Positions 1 through 6,143 of a DNA stretch of 8,144 nt are shown here, piece after piece. The DNA comes from JBKPNX01 sp046732855 (GTDB taxonomy: Bacteria > Pseudomonadota > Alphaproteobacteria > Geminicoccales > Geminicoccaceae): assembly GCA_046732855.1 (NCBI GenBank), contig JBKPNX010000220.1:1-8144 (forward strand), written 5' to 3'. Under the pieces are notes generated by a model. The model searched no databases, was not told the origin of the DNA, and saw only the letters and a list, made by a program, of their open reading frames with translations. How positions within the stretch are numbered: the first letter of the stretch is position 1; the number at the start of each line of letters is the position of its first letter. A program made the translations under genes and the position numbers.

Positions 1-2
1 AG

Positions 3-164
3 ACAAACGCGGCCAGCGCCTCCTCTCTCGACTTGGCGATCTGCTTCTGCATCCTCGGGCTCATTTTCGGCCTCCACATCGGCAACTTTGTTGAGCCCAT
101 GAACGCTTTGATCGGCGATGAAAGCAAGCAGATAGTCGATCATCATCAGACAGCTAGGACTTGA
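3..164 (+). CDS. C-terminal part of an unidentified small membrane protein (5' end outside window)
   Basis: This frame is open from the window edge and stops at TGA 162-164, giving at least 53 residues. It contains a continuous hydrophobic stretch, LAICFCILGLIFGLHIGNF, that could span the membrane once, followed by a polar tail rich in D, H and Q. I do not recognise the family. It lies just upstream of the small terminase gene, where lambda-like phages often keep lysis genes or the cos region, so a lysis-related or other small phage membrane protein is possible, but this is position-based inference. With no start codon in view and only 53 codons, chance openness cannot be excluded. The stretch up to 183 shows no other gene and could also hold packaging (cos-type) signals, none of which I can identify. 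Confidence 0.35.
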   Translation, partial: TNAASASSLDLAICFCILGLIFGLHIGNFVEPMNALIGDESKQIVDHHQTART

Positions 165-183
165 CTGGCCGGCGATTGTATGG

Positions 184-735
184 ATGCGCACGAGCAGTAA
201 TCGGGCGCTCGCCCGACAGATTGGCGTGAGCGAGACGGCCGTGCGCCGGGCGGAGAAGGCGGGCCGGATCCAGCGCGAAGCCGACGGCGCCTGGGATCTC
301 GCGCGTGTGAAGGCACTCTGGGCTCGCAATACCGATCGGGCTCAGCAGCGGCGGCAGCATGGTGCGATGAGGCCGGTCCCCGAGGCGGCGCTCGGGGCCG
401 TGCGGGAGAAGTTGCGCGAGCACGGCGAGCCGATCGCCGCCGGCGGCATGAGCTTCATGCAGGCGCGGACCGCGAACGAGGTCCTGAAGGCCCAGGAGCG
501 GCGTGTCCGTCTGCAGCGCATGAAGGGCGAGCTGGTCGACCGGGCCAAGGCCGTGGCGCAGGTGTTCCGGCTCGCCCGCGACGAGCGCGATGCCTGGGTC
601 AACTGGCCGGCGCGCGTGGCGGCAATGATCGCGGCTGAGCTCGAAGTCGATCCACATCAGCTGCACGCCGTGCTCGAGCGCCAGGTGCGCGAGCACCTGA
701 ACGAGCTGGCCGAGGTGCGACCGAACCTGCGCTGA
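184..735 (+). CDS. terS: Phage terminase small subunit, Nu1-like
   Basis: This is the probable DNA-recognition subunit of the packaging motor: it binds the phage cos/pac region and delivers the DNA to the large subunit. The 183-residue length is almost that of lambda Nu1 (181). Residues about 7-30 (NRALARQIGVSETAVRRAEK) read as a helix-turn-helix of the winged type found at the Nu1 N-terminus. Residues about 91-124 are a charged helical stretch ending in KGELVDRAKA, a pattern common in phage small terminases, and the C-terminal third is helical with a tryptophan-containing segment (DAWVNWPARV, 136-145). The ATG at 184 is the first ordinary start after an in-frame stop at 133; no good ribosome binding site precedes it. 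An overlapping ATG at 180 stops after six codons. The large terminase follows after one small gene, which supports the assignment. Family identity comes from recognition plus context, without an alignment. Confidence 0.82.
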   Translation: MRTSSNRALARQIGVSETAVRRAEKAGRIQREADGAWDLARVKALWARNTDRAQQRRQHGAMRPVPEAALGAVREKLREHGEPIAAGGMSFMQARTANEVLKAQERRVRLQRMKGELVDRAKAVAQVFRLARDERDAWVNWPARVAAMIAAELEVDPHQLHAVLERQVREHLNELAEVRPNLR

Positions 736-744
736 TCAATTCAC

Positions 745-750
745 CAGGAG
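745..750 (+). promoter_or_regulatory. Ribosome binding site deciding the start of the small membrane gene
   Basis: CAGGAG is a good Shine-Dalgarno match. It directly abuts an ATG at 751 (no spacer) but lies 9 bases before the in-frame ATG at 760, so 760 is the better start for the downstream 43-residue protein. Its presence is one of the main reasons to regard that small frame as a real gene. Confidence 0.55.
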
Positions 751-759
751 ATGCGGTTC

Positions 760-891
760 ATGCTGAAGGCGCTGCGCCATCATCCGCTGATGTTCGGCAC
801 GGTCGAGGTGCTGGTCGATGCCACCCGCTACGTCACCATCGTGCTGCTCGTGCTTTTGCTCGTGGGACAGCTCGCGAAGGTCGCCCTCTGA
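760..891 (+). CDS. Small single-span membrane protein between terS and terL (hypothetical)
   Basis: The frame encodes 43 residues (46 if the ATG at 751 is used). The N-terminus is basic (MLKALRHHPLMF). One strongly hydrophobic segment, YVTIVLLVLLLVG, at about residues 24-36 is long enough, with its flanks, for one membrane span, and the protein ends QLAKVAL. The stop is TGA at 889-891. A Shine-Dalgarno sequence lies 9 bases upstream, and the gene fills most of the gap between the terminase subunits (terS ends 24 bases before, terL starts 29 bases after), which is how real phage genes are packed. I do not recognise a family. Lambda has no gene here. Possible roles include a small membrane-acting accessory protein, but nothing in the sequence fixes a function. 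Confidence 0.6.
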   Translation: MLKALRHHPLMFGTVEVLVDATRYVTIVLLVLLLVGQLAKVAL

Positions 892-920
892 AGCAGGACC
901 GATGATCAGTTCCGATCCGC

Positions 921-2864
921 ATGGACGATCATGACGACGCCGATGCGATCGAGCGCGCGTGGCGGGACGGGCTAAAGCCCGACCCGCTGCTGACGGTCTC
1001 GGAATGGGCCGACCGCTACCGGGTCCTGTCGCAGCGAGCGTCCTCGGAGCCGGGGCGCTGGCGCACCGACCGGACCCCCTACCTCAAGGAGATCATGGAC
1101 TGCCTGTCGCCCGCGTCGCCCGTGCAGCGCGTCGCCCTGATGAAGGGCGCGCAGATCGGCGGCACAGAGTGCGGTAATTGTTGGATTGGCTACGTCATCC
1201 ATCAGGCGCCGGGGCCGATGATGGCGGTGGCCCCGACGGTGGAGCTCGCGAAGCGCAACTCCAAGCAGCGGATCGATCCGCTGATCGAGGAAAGCGAGGT
1301 GCTGCGCGGGCGGGTCAAGGAGCGCCGCTCGCGCGACAGCGGCAATACCGTGCTCAGTAAGGAATTCCCGGGCGGGGTGCTGATCCTGACCGGCGCCAAC
1401 AGCGCGGTGGGCCTGCGTTCGATGCCGGCGCGCTACCTATTCCTCGACGAGGTCGACGGCTACCCGGGCGACGTCGAGGGCGAAGGCGATCCGATCCTGC
1501 TTGCCGAGCGGCGATCTGCGACCTTCCAGCGGCGCAAGATCCTGCTGGTCTCGACGCCGAAGACGAAGAGCCTCTCGCGGATCCAGCGGGAATACGAGGC
1601 GAGCGACCAGCGGCGGTATTTCGTGCCGTGCCCGCACTGCCAAGAATACCAGACGCTGGACCTGGAGAACCTGAGCTGGGCGGAGGGTCGGCCGCGCGAG
1701 GCGGAATATGCCTGCGCGCACTGTGGATCGCTGATCGGCGAGCGGCACAAGACCTGGATGCTGGAGCACGGTAAGTGGCGCCCGACCGCTCAGGGCGACG
1801 GCCGCACCGCCGGCTTCCACCTCTCGAGCCTCTATAGCCCGGTCGGCTGGTTCGGCTGGGCGGACGCCGCCGAGACCTACGAGCAGGCCCAGAAGACACC
1901 CGACCTGATGAAGGGCTTCGTCAATACGGTGCTCGGGCTGCCGTTCGAGGAGGAGGCGGAGGCGCCGGAGTGGCAGCGGCTGTATGAGCGTCGCGGCACC
2001 TACCGGATCGGTGTAGTGCCCGAGGGTGGTCTGTTTCTGACCGCCGGCGTCGATGTCCAGAAGGACCGGATCGAGGTCGAGGTGGTCGCCTGGGGCCGCG
2101 GCAAAGAGAGCTGGTCGGTCGACTACCGTGTGATGGAAGGCGACACCGCCCGCGCCGAGGTCTGGGCGAAGCTGGACGCGGTGCTTGCGAAGGACTGGCC
2201 GCACGCCAGCGGGCAGACCCTTCCGATCGGGGTGATGTGCGTCGACGCGGGCTACGCCACGCAGGACGTCTATGCCTGGGTGCGGCAGCACCCGCAGGCG
2301 AGCTGGGGCCCGGCCGGCGCCGCCGCCCGGCAGCCGCGCACCGCGGTCGCGGTCAATGGCCGGGACCAGGACACCGCGCTGCTGCTCTCGGTGTCTCGGG
2401 CGGATGCCGGCGGCAAACGGCGCGGGTTGCGGGTCTGGTCGGTCGGCACGCCGGTGGCCAAGGGCGAGCTGTATCGTTGGCTCAAGCTGGAGTGGCCGAC
2501 GGACGAGGCGCTGGCTGATGGTGCGAGCTATCCGCCGGGCGCCTGCCACTTCCCGCAATACGGCGAGGAGTACTTCAAGCAGCTCACCGCCGAGCGGCTG
2601 GTCACCCGCATCGTCAAGGGTTTCCCGCGCGGCTCCTGGGAGAAGGAGCCCGGGCGACGTAACGAGGCGCTCGACTGCCGGGTCTACGCCCGGGCGGCCG
2701 CGGCGATCTACGGCCTCGACCGGTTCGAGGAACGCCACTGGCGGCGTATGGAGGAAGCGTTGGCGCGGACAGTTGAGGGCGATGATCATGGGCCGGCATC
2801 GGCACGACCGCCCGCGCGCCCGCCGGCCCGGCAGGTGATCCACAGCGGTTACATGGCGCGCTGA
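921..2864 (+). CDS. terL: Phage terminase large subunit, lambda gpA family (ATPase and nuclease)
   Basis: This is the motor and nuclease of DNA packaging: it cuts concatemeric phage DNA and pumps it through the portal with ATP. The length of 647 residues matches lambda gpA (641). The N-terminal signature DPLLTVSEWADRYRVL (21-36) is typical of the family. The ATPase half has a deviant Walker A (MKGAQIGGTE, 74-83), a Walker B (YLFLDEVDG, 172-180, with D176 and E177) and a coupling motif LLVSTP (208-213). A CPHC (237-240) and CAHC (265-268) pair suggests a zinc-binding insert. The nuclease half, of RNase H type, shows acidic positions at D378 (GVDVQKDR), D442 (CVDAGY) and D585 (NEALDCRVYA), the likely metal ligands. 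The C-terminus is proline- and arginine-rich. ATG 921 is the only ordinary start after the in-frame stop at 903; its ribosome binding site is weak. The gene is intact, and gpW follows one base after its stop. Confidence 0.97.
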   Translation: MDDHDDADAIERAWRDGLKPDPLLTVSEWADRYRVLSQRASSEPGRWRTDRTPYLKEIMDCLSPASPVQRVALMKGAQIGGTECGNCWIGYVIHQAPGPMMAVAPTVELAKRNSKQRIDPLIEESEVLRGRVKERRSRDSGNTVLSKEFPGGVLILTGANSAVGLRSMPARYLFLDEVDGYPGDVEGEGDPILLAERRSATFQRRKILLVSTPKTKSLSRIQREYEASDQRRYFVPCPHCQEYQTLDLENLSWAEGRPREAEYACAHCGSLIGERHKTWMLEHGKWRPTAQGDGRTAGFHLSSLYSPVGWFGWADAAETYEQAQKTPDLMKGFVNTVLGLPFEEEAEAPEWQRLYERRGTYRIGVVPEGGLFLTAGVDVQKDRIEVEVVAWGRGKESWSVDYRVMEGDTARAEVWAKLDAVLAKDWPHASGQTLPIGVMCVDAGYATQDVYAWVRQHPQASWGPAGAAARQPRTAVAVNGRDQDTALLLSVSRADAGGKRRGLRVWSVGTPVAKGELYRWLKLEWPTDEALADGASYPPGACHFPQYGEEYFKQLTAERLVTRIVKGFPRGSWEKEPGRRNEALDCRVYARAAAAIYGLDRFEERHWRRMEEALARTVEGDDHGPASARPPARPPARQVIHSGYMAR

Positions 2865-2865
2865 T

Positions 2866-3081
2866 ATGGCGAGTGTCGCCGAGCTCGAGGCGCGCCTCGA
2901 GGCGCTGCGGGCGCAGCGCGACAGCGCGGTCGCCCGCGTCTCCTACGATGGCCGGTCCGTCGAGTACCGCGGTACGGCCGAGATTGCCCGCGCGATCGCG
3001 GAGCTCGAGCGCGAGCTCCAGGCGCTGCAGGGCAGCACGCCGGTGCGGCAGATCCGGATCTACACTTCGAGAGGTCTCTGA
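2866..3081 (+). CDS. gpW-like head-tail connector protein
   Basis: The 71-residue product resembles lambda gpW (68 residues), which binds at the portal vertex after DNA packaging and readies the head for gpFII and the tail. The central part, VSYDGRSVEYRGT (25-37), followed by the helix IARAIAELERELQ (40-52), matches from memory the lambda W pattern of a DGR-VEF beta hairpin followed by an IAELE helix. The N-terminal helix (AELEARLEALRAQ, 5-17) completes the expected helix-hairpin-helix fold. The C-terminus, RQIRIYTSRGL, is basic with some hydrophobic residues, as in gpW, whose hydrophobic tail is needed for activity. It starts one base after the terL stop with no clear ribosome binding site, which suggests translational coupling, and its stop overlaps the region where the portal frame probably begins. 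Confidence 0.88.
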   Translation: MASVAELEARLEALRAQRDSAVARVSYDGRSVEYRGTAEIARAIAELERELQALQGSTPVRQIRIYTSRGL

Positions 3082-3170
3082 TCCTTGAACTTGGTCTCAC
3101 GCATCGTCGGGCGGCGCGGCTCCTGGCGACGGGGAAGCTCGCCCAGAGCACGGGCTTCGACGGCGCGCAG

Positions 3171-4598
3171 ATGCAGCGCCGGCTCATGGCCTGGCGCGCT
3201 GGCGGCGAGAGCATCAACAGCCTGATGCTCCAGGGCGGCGAGCTGCAACGGGCGCGTGCCCGCCAGCTGGTGCGCAGCAACCCCTACGCCTCGAATGCGG
3301 CCGCCAGCTTCACCGCGCACGCGGTCGGCTGCGGCATCAAGCCGTCAAGCCTGGTTGAGGACGGCGCGCTCAAGGACGAGATTCAGCGACTGTGGCTCGC
3401 CTGGACCGACGAGGCCGATGCCGACGGCCTGACTGACTTCTACGGCCTCCAGGTCATGGCCGCGCGCGCCATGTTTGAGGCCGGCGAGTGCTTCCTTCGG
3501 TTCCGGCCACGGCGACTGGACGACGGCCTCACCGTCCCGCTCCAGCTACAGATGCTCTCCTCCGAGCACCTCCCGCTCGGCAAATGCGAGACCCTGCCGA
3601 ACGGCAACGAGATCATCTTCGGCATCGAGCTCGACCGGATCGGCCGCCGGGTCGCCTACCATTTCCATCGCACCCATCCCGGTGACGTGCGCCAGCGCGG
3701 CTCGGGCGAGCTGGTCCGGGTGCCGGCCGAGCAGGTCCTGCACGTGTTCCACCCGATCGCCGAGGGACAGATCCGCGGCGTCCCCTGGGTGGCGCCGGCG
3801 ATGGTCCGGCTGTGGCTGCTCGACCAGTATGACGACGCCGAGCTCGACCGGAAGAAGGTCGCGGCGATGTTCGCGGGCTTCGTCACTCGGCCTGGGCCCG
3901 ATGACGTCATGGGTGAGGACAGCGCCCAGAAGGATCAGGACGGGGCAGCGCTGATCGGGCTGGAGCCCGGCACCATGCAGCTGCTGCTGCCGGGCGAGGA
4001 CATCAAGTTCTCCGATCCCGCCAATGTCGGCGGGAGCTATGAGGCCTTCCAGTATCGGACGCTGCTCGCCTGCTGCGCCGCGATGGGCGTGCCCTACACC
4101 AACGTCACCGGCGACCTGCGCCAGGCCAACTACTCGAGCCTGCGCGAGGGCAAGCTCGAGTTCCGGCGCCGGATCGAGCAGTTCCAGCACGGCACGCTGG
4201 TGTTCCAGCTCTGTCGTCCGGTCTGGCGGCGCTGGCTGCAGGATGCCGTGCTCTCAGGCGCACTGGATCTGCCAGGGTTCGCTGAGGACCCGGCGCAATA
4301 TCTCGCGGTCAAGTGGATCCCGCCGAAGTGGGATTGGGTCGATCCGCTCAAAGACCGCAAGGCCGAGATCGAGGCGATCGAGGCCGGTCTCAAGTCCCGC
4401 TCCGACGTGATCGAGAGCGAGGGCTACGACGCCGAGGAGGTGGACCGGCGCATTGCCGCCGACCATGCGCGCGAGGAGGAGCTGGGGCTCAAGTTCGGTC
4501 GCCAGGCGCCAGAGCAAAAGCCTGCCCAGGACGGTGACCCTGGCTTCGACGAGAGCGACCCCGAGAGGGTCCACACGACCGAGGAGAATGCAGCGTGA
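3171..4598 (+). CDS. Portal protein, lambda gpB family (start uncertain, possibly 3078)
   Basis: This protein would form the dodecameric portal ring through which DNA enters and leaves the head. Counting from ATG 3171 it has 475 residues. Family features: RARARQLVRSNPYASNAA (28-45), the GLTDFYGLQVMAARAMFEAGE segment (86-106), GQIRGVPWVAPA (199-210), NYSSLREGKLEFRRRIEQFQ (320-339) and the C-terminal KWIPPKWDWVDPLKD (381-395). The tail beyond 440 is acidic and probably disordered. ATG 3171 has no ribosome binding site, and homology seems to begin before it: the upstream in-frame GFDGAQ joins MQRRLMAW as lambda gpB GFGGQLRSW does. The frame stays open upstream to at least 3042, but from 3042 to 3171 it holds no ATG, GTG or TTG; CTG 3078 overlaps the gpW stop as CTGA, with GAGAGG just before it, and would give 506 residues (lambda gpB has 533). 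The portal stop overlaps the protease start as GTGA. Confidence 0.94.
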   Translation: MQRRLMAWRAGGESINSLMLQGGELQRARARQLVRSNPYASNAAASFTAHAVGCGIKPSSLVEDGALKDEIQRLWLAWTDEADADGLTDFYGLQVMAARAMFEAGECFLRFRPRRLDDGLTVPLQLQMLSSEHLPLGKCETLPNGNEIIFGIELDRIGRRVAYHFHRTHPGDVRQRGSGELVRVPAEQVLHVFHPIAEGQIRGVPWVAPAMVRLWLLDQYDDAELDRKKVAAMFAGFVTRPGPDDVMGEDSAQKDQDGAALIGLEPGTMQLLLPGEDIKFSDPANVGGSYEAFQYRTLLACCAAMGVPYTNVTGDLRQANYSSLREGKLEFRRRIEQFQHGTLVFQLCRPVWRRWLQDAVLSGALDLPGFAEDPAQYLAVKWIPPKWDWVDPLKDRKAEIEAIEAGLKSRSDVIESEGYDAEEVDRRIAADHAREEELGLKFGRQAPEQKPAQDGDPGFDESDPERVHTTEENAA

Positions 4599-5698
4599 AA
4601 CGCTGGTTCGACTTCCGTGCCCAGGCGACGGGCGCCGAGATCGTGATCTACGACGAGATCGGCGCCTTCGGCATTCCGGCCAAGGCATGCCTCGACGAGC
4701 TGAAGGCGCTCGGTCCGGTCGCCGAGCTCACGGTGCGGATCAACAGCCCGGGCGGCTCCGTATTCGACGGTGTCGCCATCTACAACGCGCTGAAGCGTCA
4801 CGACGCCGCGATCACGGTCTGGATCGACGGCATCGCCGCCTCGATCGCCAGCATGATCGCCATGGCGGGCGACGAGATCGTCATGCCCGAGAACGCGATG
4901 CTCGTGCTGCACGACCCCTCGGGGCTCGTTGCAGGCACCGCTTCGGACATGCGCGCGATGGCCGAGGCGCTAGACCGGATGAAGGCGGGCATGGTCGCCG
5001 CCTACCAAGACAAGTCCGGCCGCGACGACACTGAGATCGAGACGCTGATGAGCGGCGAGACCTGGCTCTCTGCCCAGGACGCAGTTGCACTCGGCCTGGC
5101 CGATCGGGTTGAGCAGCCCGTCCGGATGGCCGCTCACTTCGATCTCTCCCGCTTCCGCAATACGCCCCCGCAGCTCGCGGCGCTCGTCGCCACGCCCAGT
5201 CCGCAGGAGGACGACATGTCTGATTCCAAGAAAGCCAGCCCGCGCAAGCCGGGCCGGGACGAATCCGCGACTCCCCAGGCCGCCCCGCCCGAGATCAGCG
5301 CCGATGACACGGCGGCGGGCCGGGCAAGCCAGCCGGCCGCCGTCGCGGAGCCAGAGCCTGTGGCGGAGGCTGCTCGCCCTGCCGAACCGCGTCCGCAAGC
5401 AACTGCGCAGGTGATCGACTTGGACGCAGTCCGAGCCGACGAGCGCAAGGCGACGCTCGCCTACGTCGCCGAGGTGCACGAGCTCTGCGCCCTCGCCGGC
5501 CGGGACGACCTCGCTGCGGGCTTCGTCGCCAAGGCGACGCCGGTCGCGCAGGTCCGGCGCGCTTTGCTCGAGGCACGCGCCGCCGAGGACGAGGCCACGG
5601 CCATCCGCAGCCAGGTGCGGCCGGCCGCGGTCGAGCCGGCGCAGCCTGCGATCGACACCGCGGCCATCTACGCCGCCCGCAACCAGAACGTCCGATAG
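4595..5698 (+). CDS. ClpP-like prohead protease fused to C-terminal scaffold domain (lambda gpC-like arrangement)
   Basis: The 367-residue protein would trim head proteins during procapsid maturation. Residues about 14-175 carry a ClpP/crotonase-type protease domain: INSPGGSVFDG (50-59), then GIAASIASM (79-87) in which S83 is the likely nucleophile, and MLVLHDPSG (102-110) in which H106 is the likely catalytic histidine. At the third position, GETWLSAQDAVALGLADRV, E155 stands where ClpP has aspartate, as in many phage proteases of this kind. After about 205 comes a low-complexity linker rich in A, P and E, then a helical tail (270-340) typical of scaffolds. The length is below lambda gpC (439). 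GTG 4595 is preceded by GAGGAG (4581-4586) and overlaps the portal stop. Roles come from family and gene order. Confidence 0.93.
   Translation: MKRWFDFRAQATGAEIVIYDEIGAFGIPAKACLDELKALGPVAELTVRINSPGGSVFDGVAIYNALKRHDAAITVWIDGIAASIASMIAMAGDEIVMPENAMLVLHDPSGLVAGTASDMRAMAEALDRMKAGMVAAYQDKSGRDDTEIETLMSGETWLSAQDAVALGLADRVEQPVRMAAHFDLSRFRNTPPQLAALVATPSPQEDDMSDSKKASPRKPGRDESATPQAAPPEISADDTAAGRASQPAAVAEPEPVAEAARPAEPRPQATAQVIDLDAVRADERKATLAYVAEVHELCALAGRDDLAAGFVAKATPVAQVRRALLEARAAEDEATAIRSQVRPAAVEPAQPAIDTAAIYAARNQNVR
5204..5210 (+). promoter_or_regulatory. Internal ribosome binding site for the nested scaffold
   Basis: CAGGAGG is a near-perfect anti-Shine-Dalgarno match inside the protease gene. It sits 5 bases before ATG 5216, which is in the protease frame (codon 208). 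Strong sites at ideal spacing to an in-frame ATG, exactly at the domain boundary, are what one expects for an internal start rather than chance, although chance cannot be fully excluded in a purine-rich linker. Confidence 0.7.
5216..5698 (+). CDS. Predicted nested capsid scaffold protein (Nu3-like), in frame inside the protease gene
   Basis: The reading frame from the internal ATG shares the protease stop and would give 160 residues beginning MSDSKKASPRK. In lambda, scaffold Nu3 is made in the same way from an internal start in gene C and templates procapsid assembly before being degraded. Here the product begins with a charged stretch, continues as an A/P/E-rich disordered region, and has a helical part near DLDAVRADERKATLAYVAEV and QVRRALLEARAAEDEATAI, suitable for scaffold self-association and shell contact. 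The strong ribosome binding site 5 bases before the ATG and the position exactly after the protease domain are the evidence. The scaffold function and separate expression are inferred from the lambda precedent. Confidence 0.65.
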   Translation: MSDSKKASPRKPGRDESATPQAAPPEISADDTAAGRASQPAAVAEPEPVAEAARPAEPRPQATAQVIDLDAVRADERKATLAYVAEVHELCALAGRDDLAAGFVAKATPVAQVRRALLEARAAEDEATAIRSQVRPAAVEPAQPAIDTAAIYAARNQNVR

Positions 5699-5747
5699 GG
5701 CTGCGCTCAAGCAGCGCGCAGCGCGGTAGCGCAAGAAGGAGAATTCA

Positions 5748-6113
5748 ATGCCTGAGCTTCAGGAAGGCCGGTACGCCGGCGAGTTCGTCGTCTCCGAGGG
5801 TAACGGAAAGATCTCGCGTGAGACCATCACGGTACTCTCCGGCGAGACCCTCGAGGCCGGCGCTGTCCTCGGCAAGGTCACGGCCAGCGGCAAGTACAAG
5901 GTGCTCGACCCGGCAGCGGTCGACGGCTCCGAGGCCGCTGCCGGCATCCTCTACGATGCCGTCGATGCCTCGGCCGCCGATGCCGAGGGCGTCGCCATCG
6001 TGCGCCTCGCCGAGGTCAACGCCGCCGAGCTGGTCTGGCCCGAGGGCATCACCGCACCTGAGCAGACCATCGCCCTCGGCGAGCTCGCCGCGCTCACCAT
6101 CATCGCCCGCTGA
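5748..6113 (+). CDS. Head decoration protein, lambda gpD/HDPD-like
   Basis: The 121-residue product fits the head decoration protein family (lambda gpD has 110 residues), trimers of which bind the expanded capsid and stabilise it against DNA pressure. Visible features are the N-terminal segment ending in GEFVVSEGNGKISRETITV, the beta-rich part VLSGETLEAGAVLGKVT followed by GKYKVLDPAAVDGSEAAAGI (47-66), and the C-terminal WPEGITAPEQTIALGELAAL, all characteristic of HDPD proteins. It lies between protease/scaffold and capsid gene, as in lambda (C-Nu3-D-E). AAGGAG at 5736-5741 lies 6 bases before ATG 5748, so it is probably translated strongly, as needed for a protein present in hundreds of copies. 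The gene is intact. Confidence 0.92.
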   Translation: MPELQEGRYAGEFVVSEGNGKISRETITVLSGETLEAGAVLGKVTASGKYKVLDPAAVDGSEAAAGILYDAVDASAADAEGVAIVRLAEVNAAELVWPEGITAPEQTIALGELAALTIIAR

Positions 6114-6143
6114 CCTGCGGGACTCACTCGAAGGACAACGCTG

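Noticed and set aside
902..934. Ten-codon frame before and overlapping the terL start
   Set aside because: It is very short, lacks a convincing ribosome binding site at good spacing, and has no distinctive sequence; a leader peptide cannot be supported.
1437..2843. Long minus-strand frame of 468 codons opposite terL
   Set aside because: It lies wholly antisense to an intact terL with all catalytic motifs; long antisense frames are expected in high-GC DNA, and its residue content (rich in R, P, A) is not protein-like.
3085..3200. TTG start at 3085 for the portal protein (MNLVSRIVGRRG)
   Set aside because: The beginning looks like a phage N-terminus, but it is in a different frame from the portal and would need a frameshift; the in-frame upstream sequence already joins the portal pattern smoothly.
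5703..5717. Small hairpin GCGCT-loop-AGCGC between scaffold and decoration genes
   Set aside because: The stem is only 5 pairs, no T-run follows, and a terminator here would cut off decoration and capsid genes; such hairpins are common by chance in GC-rich sequence.
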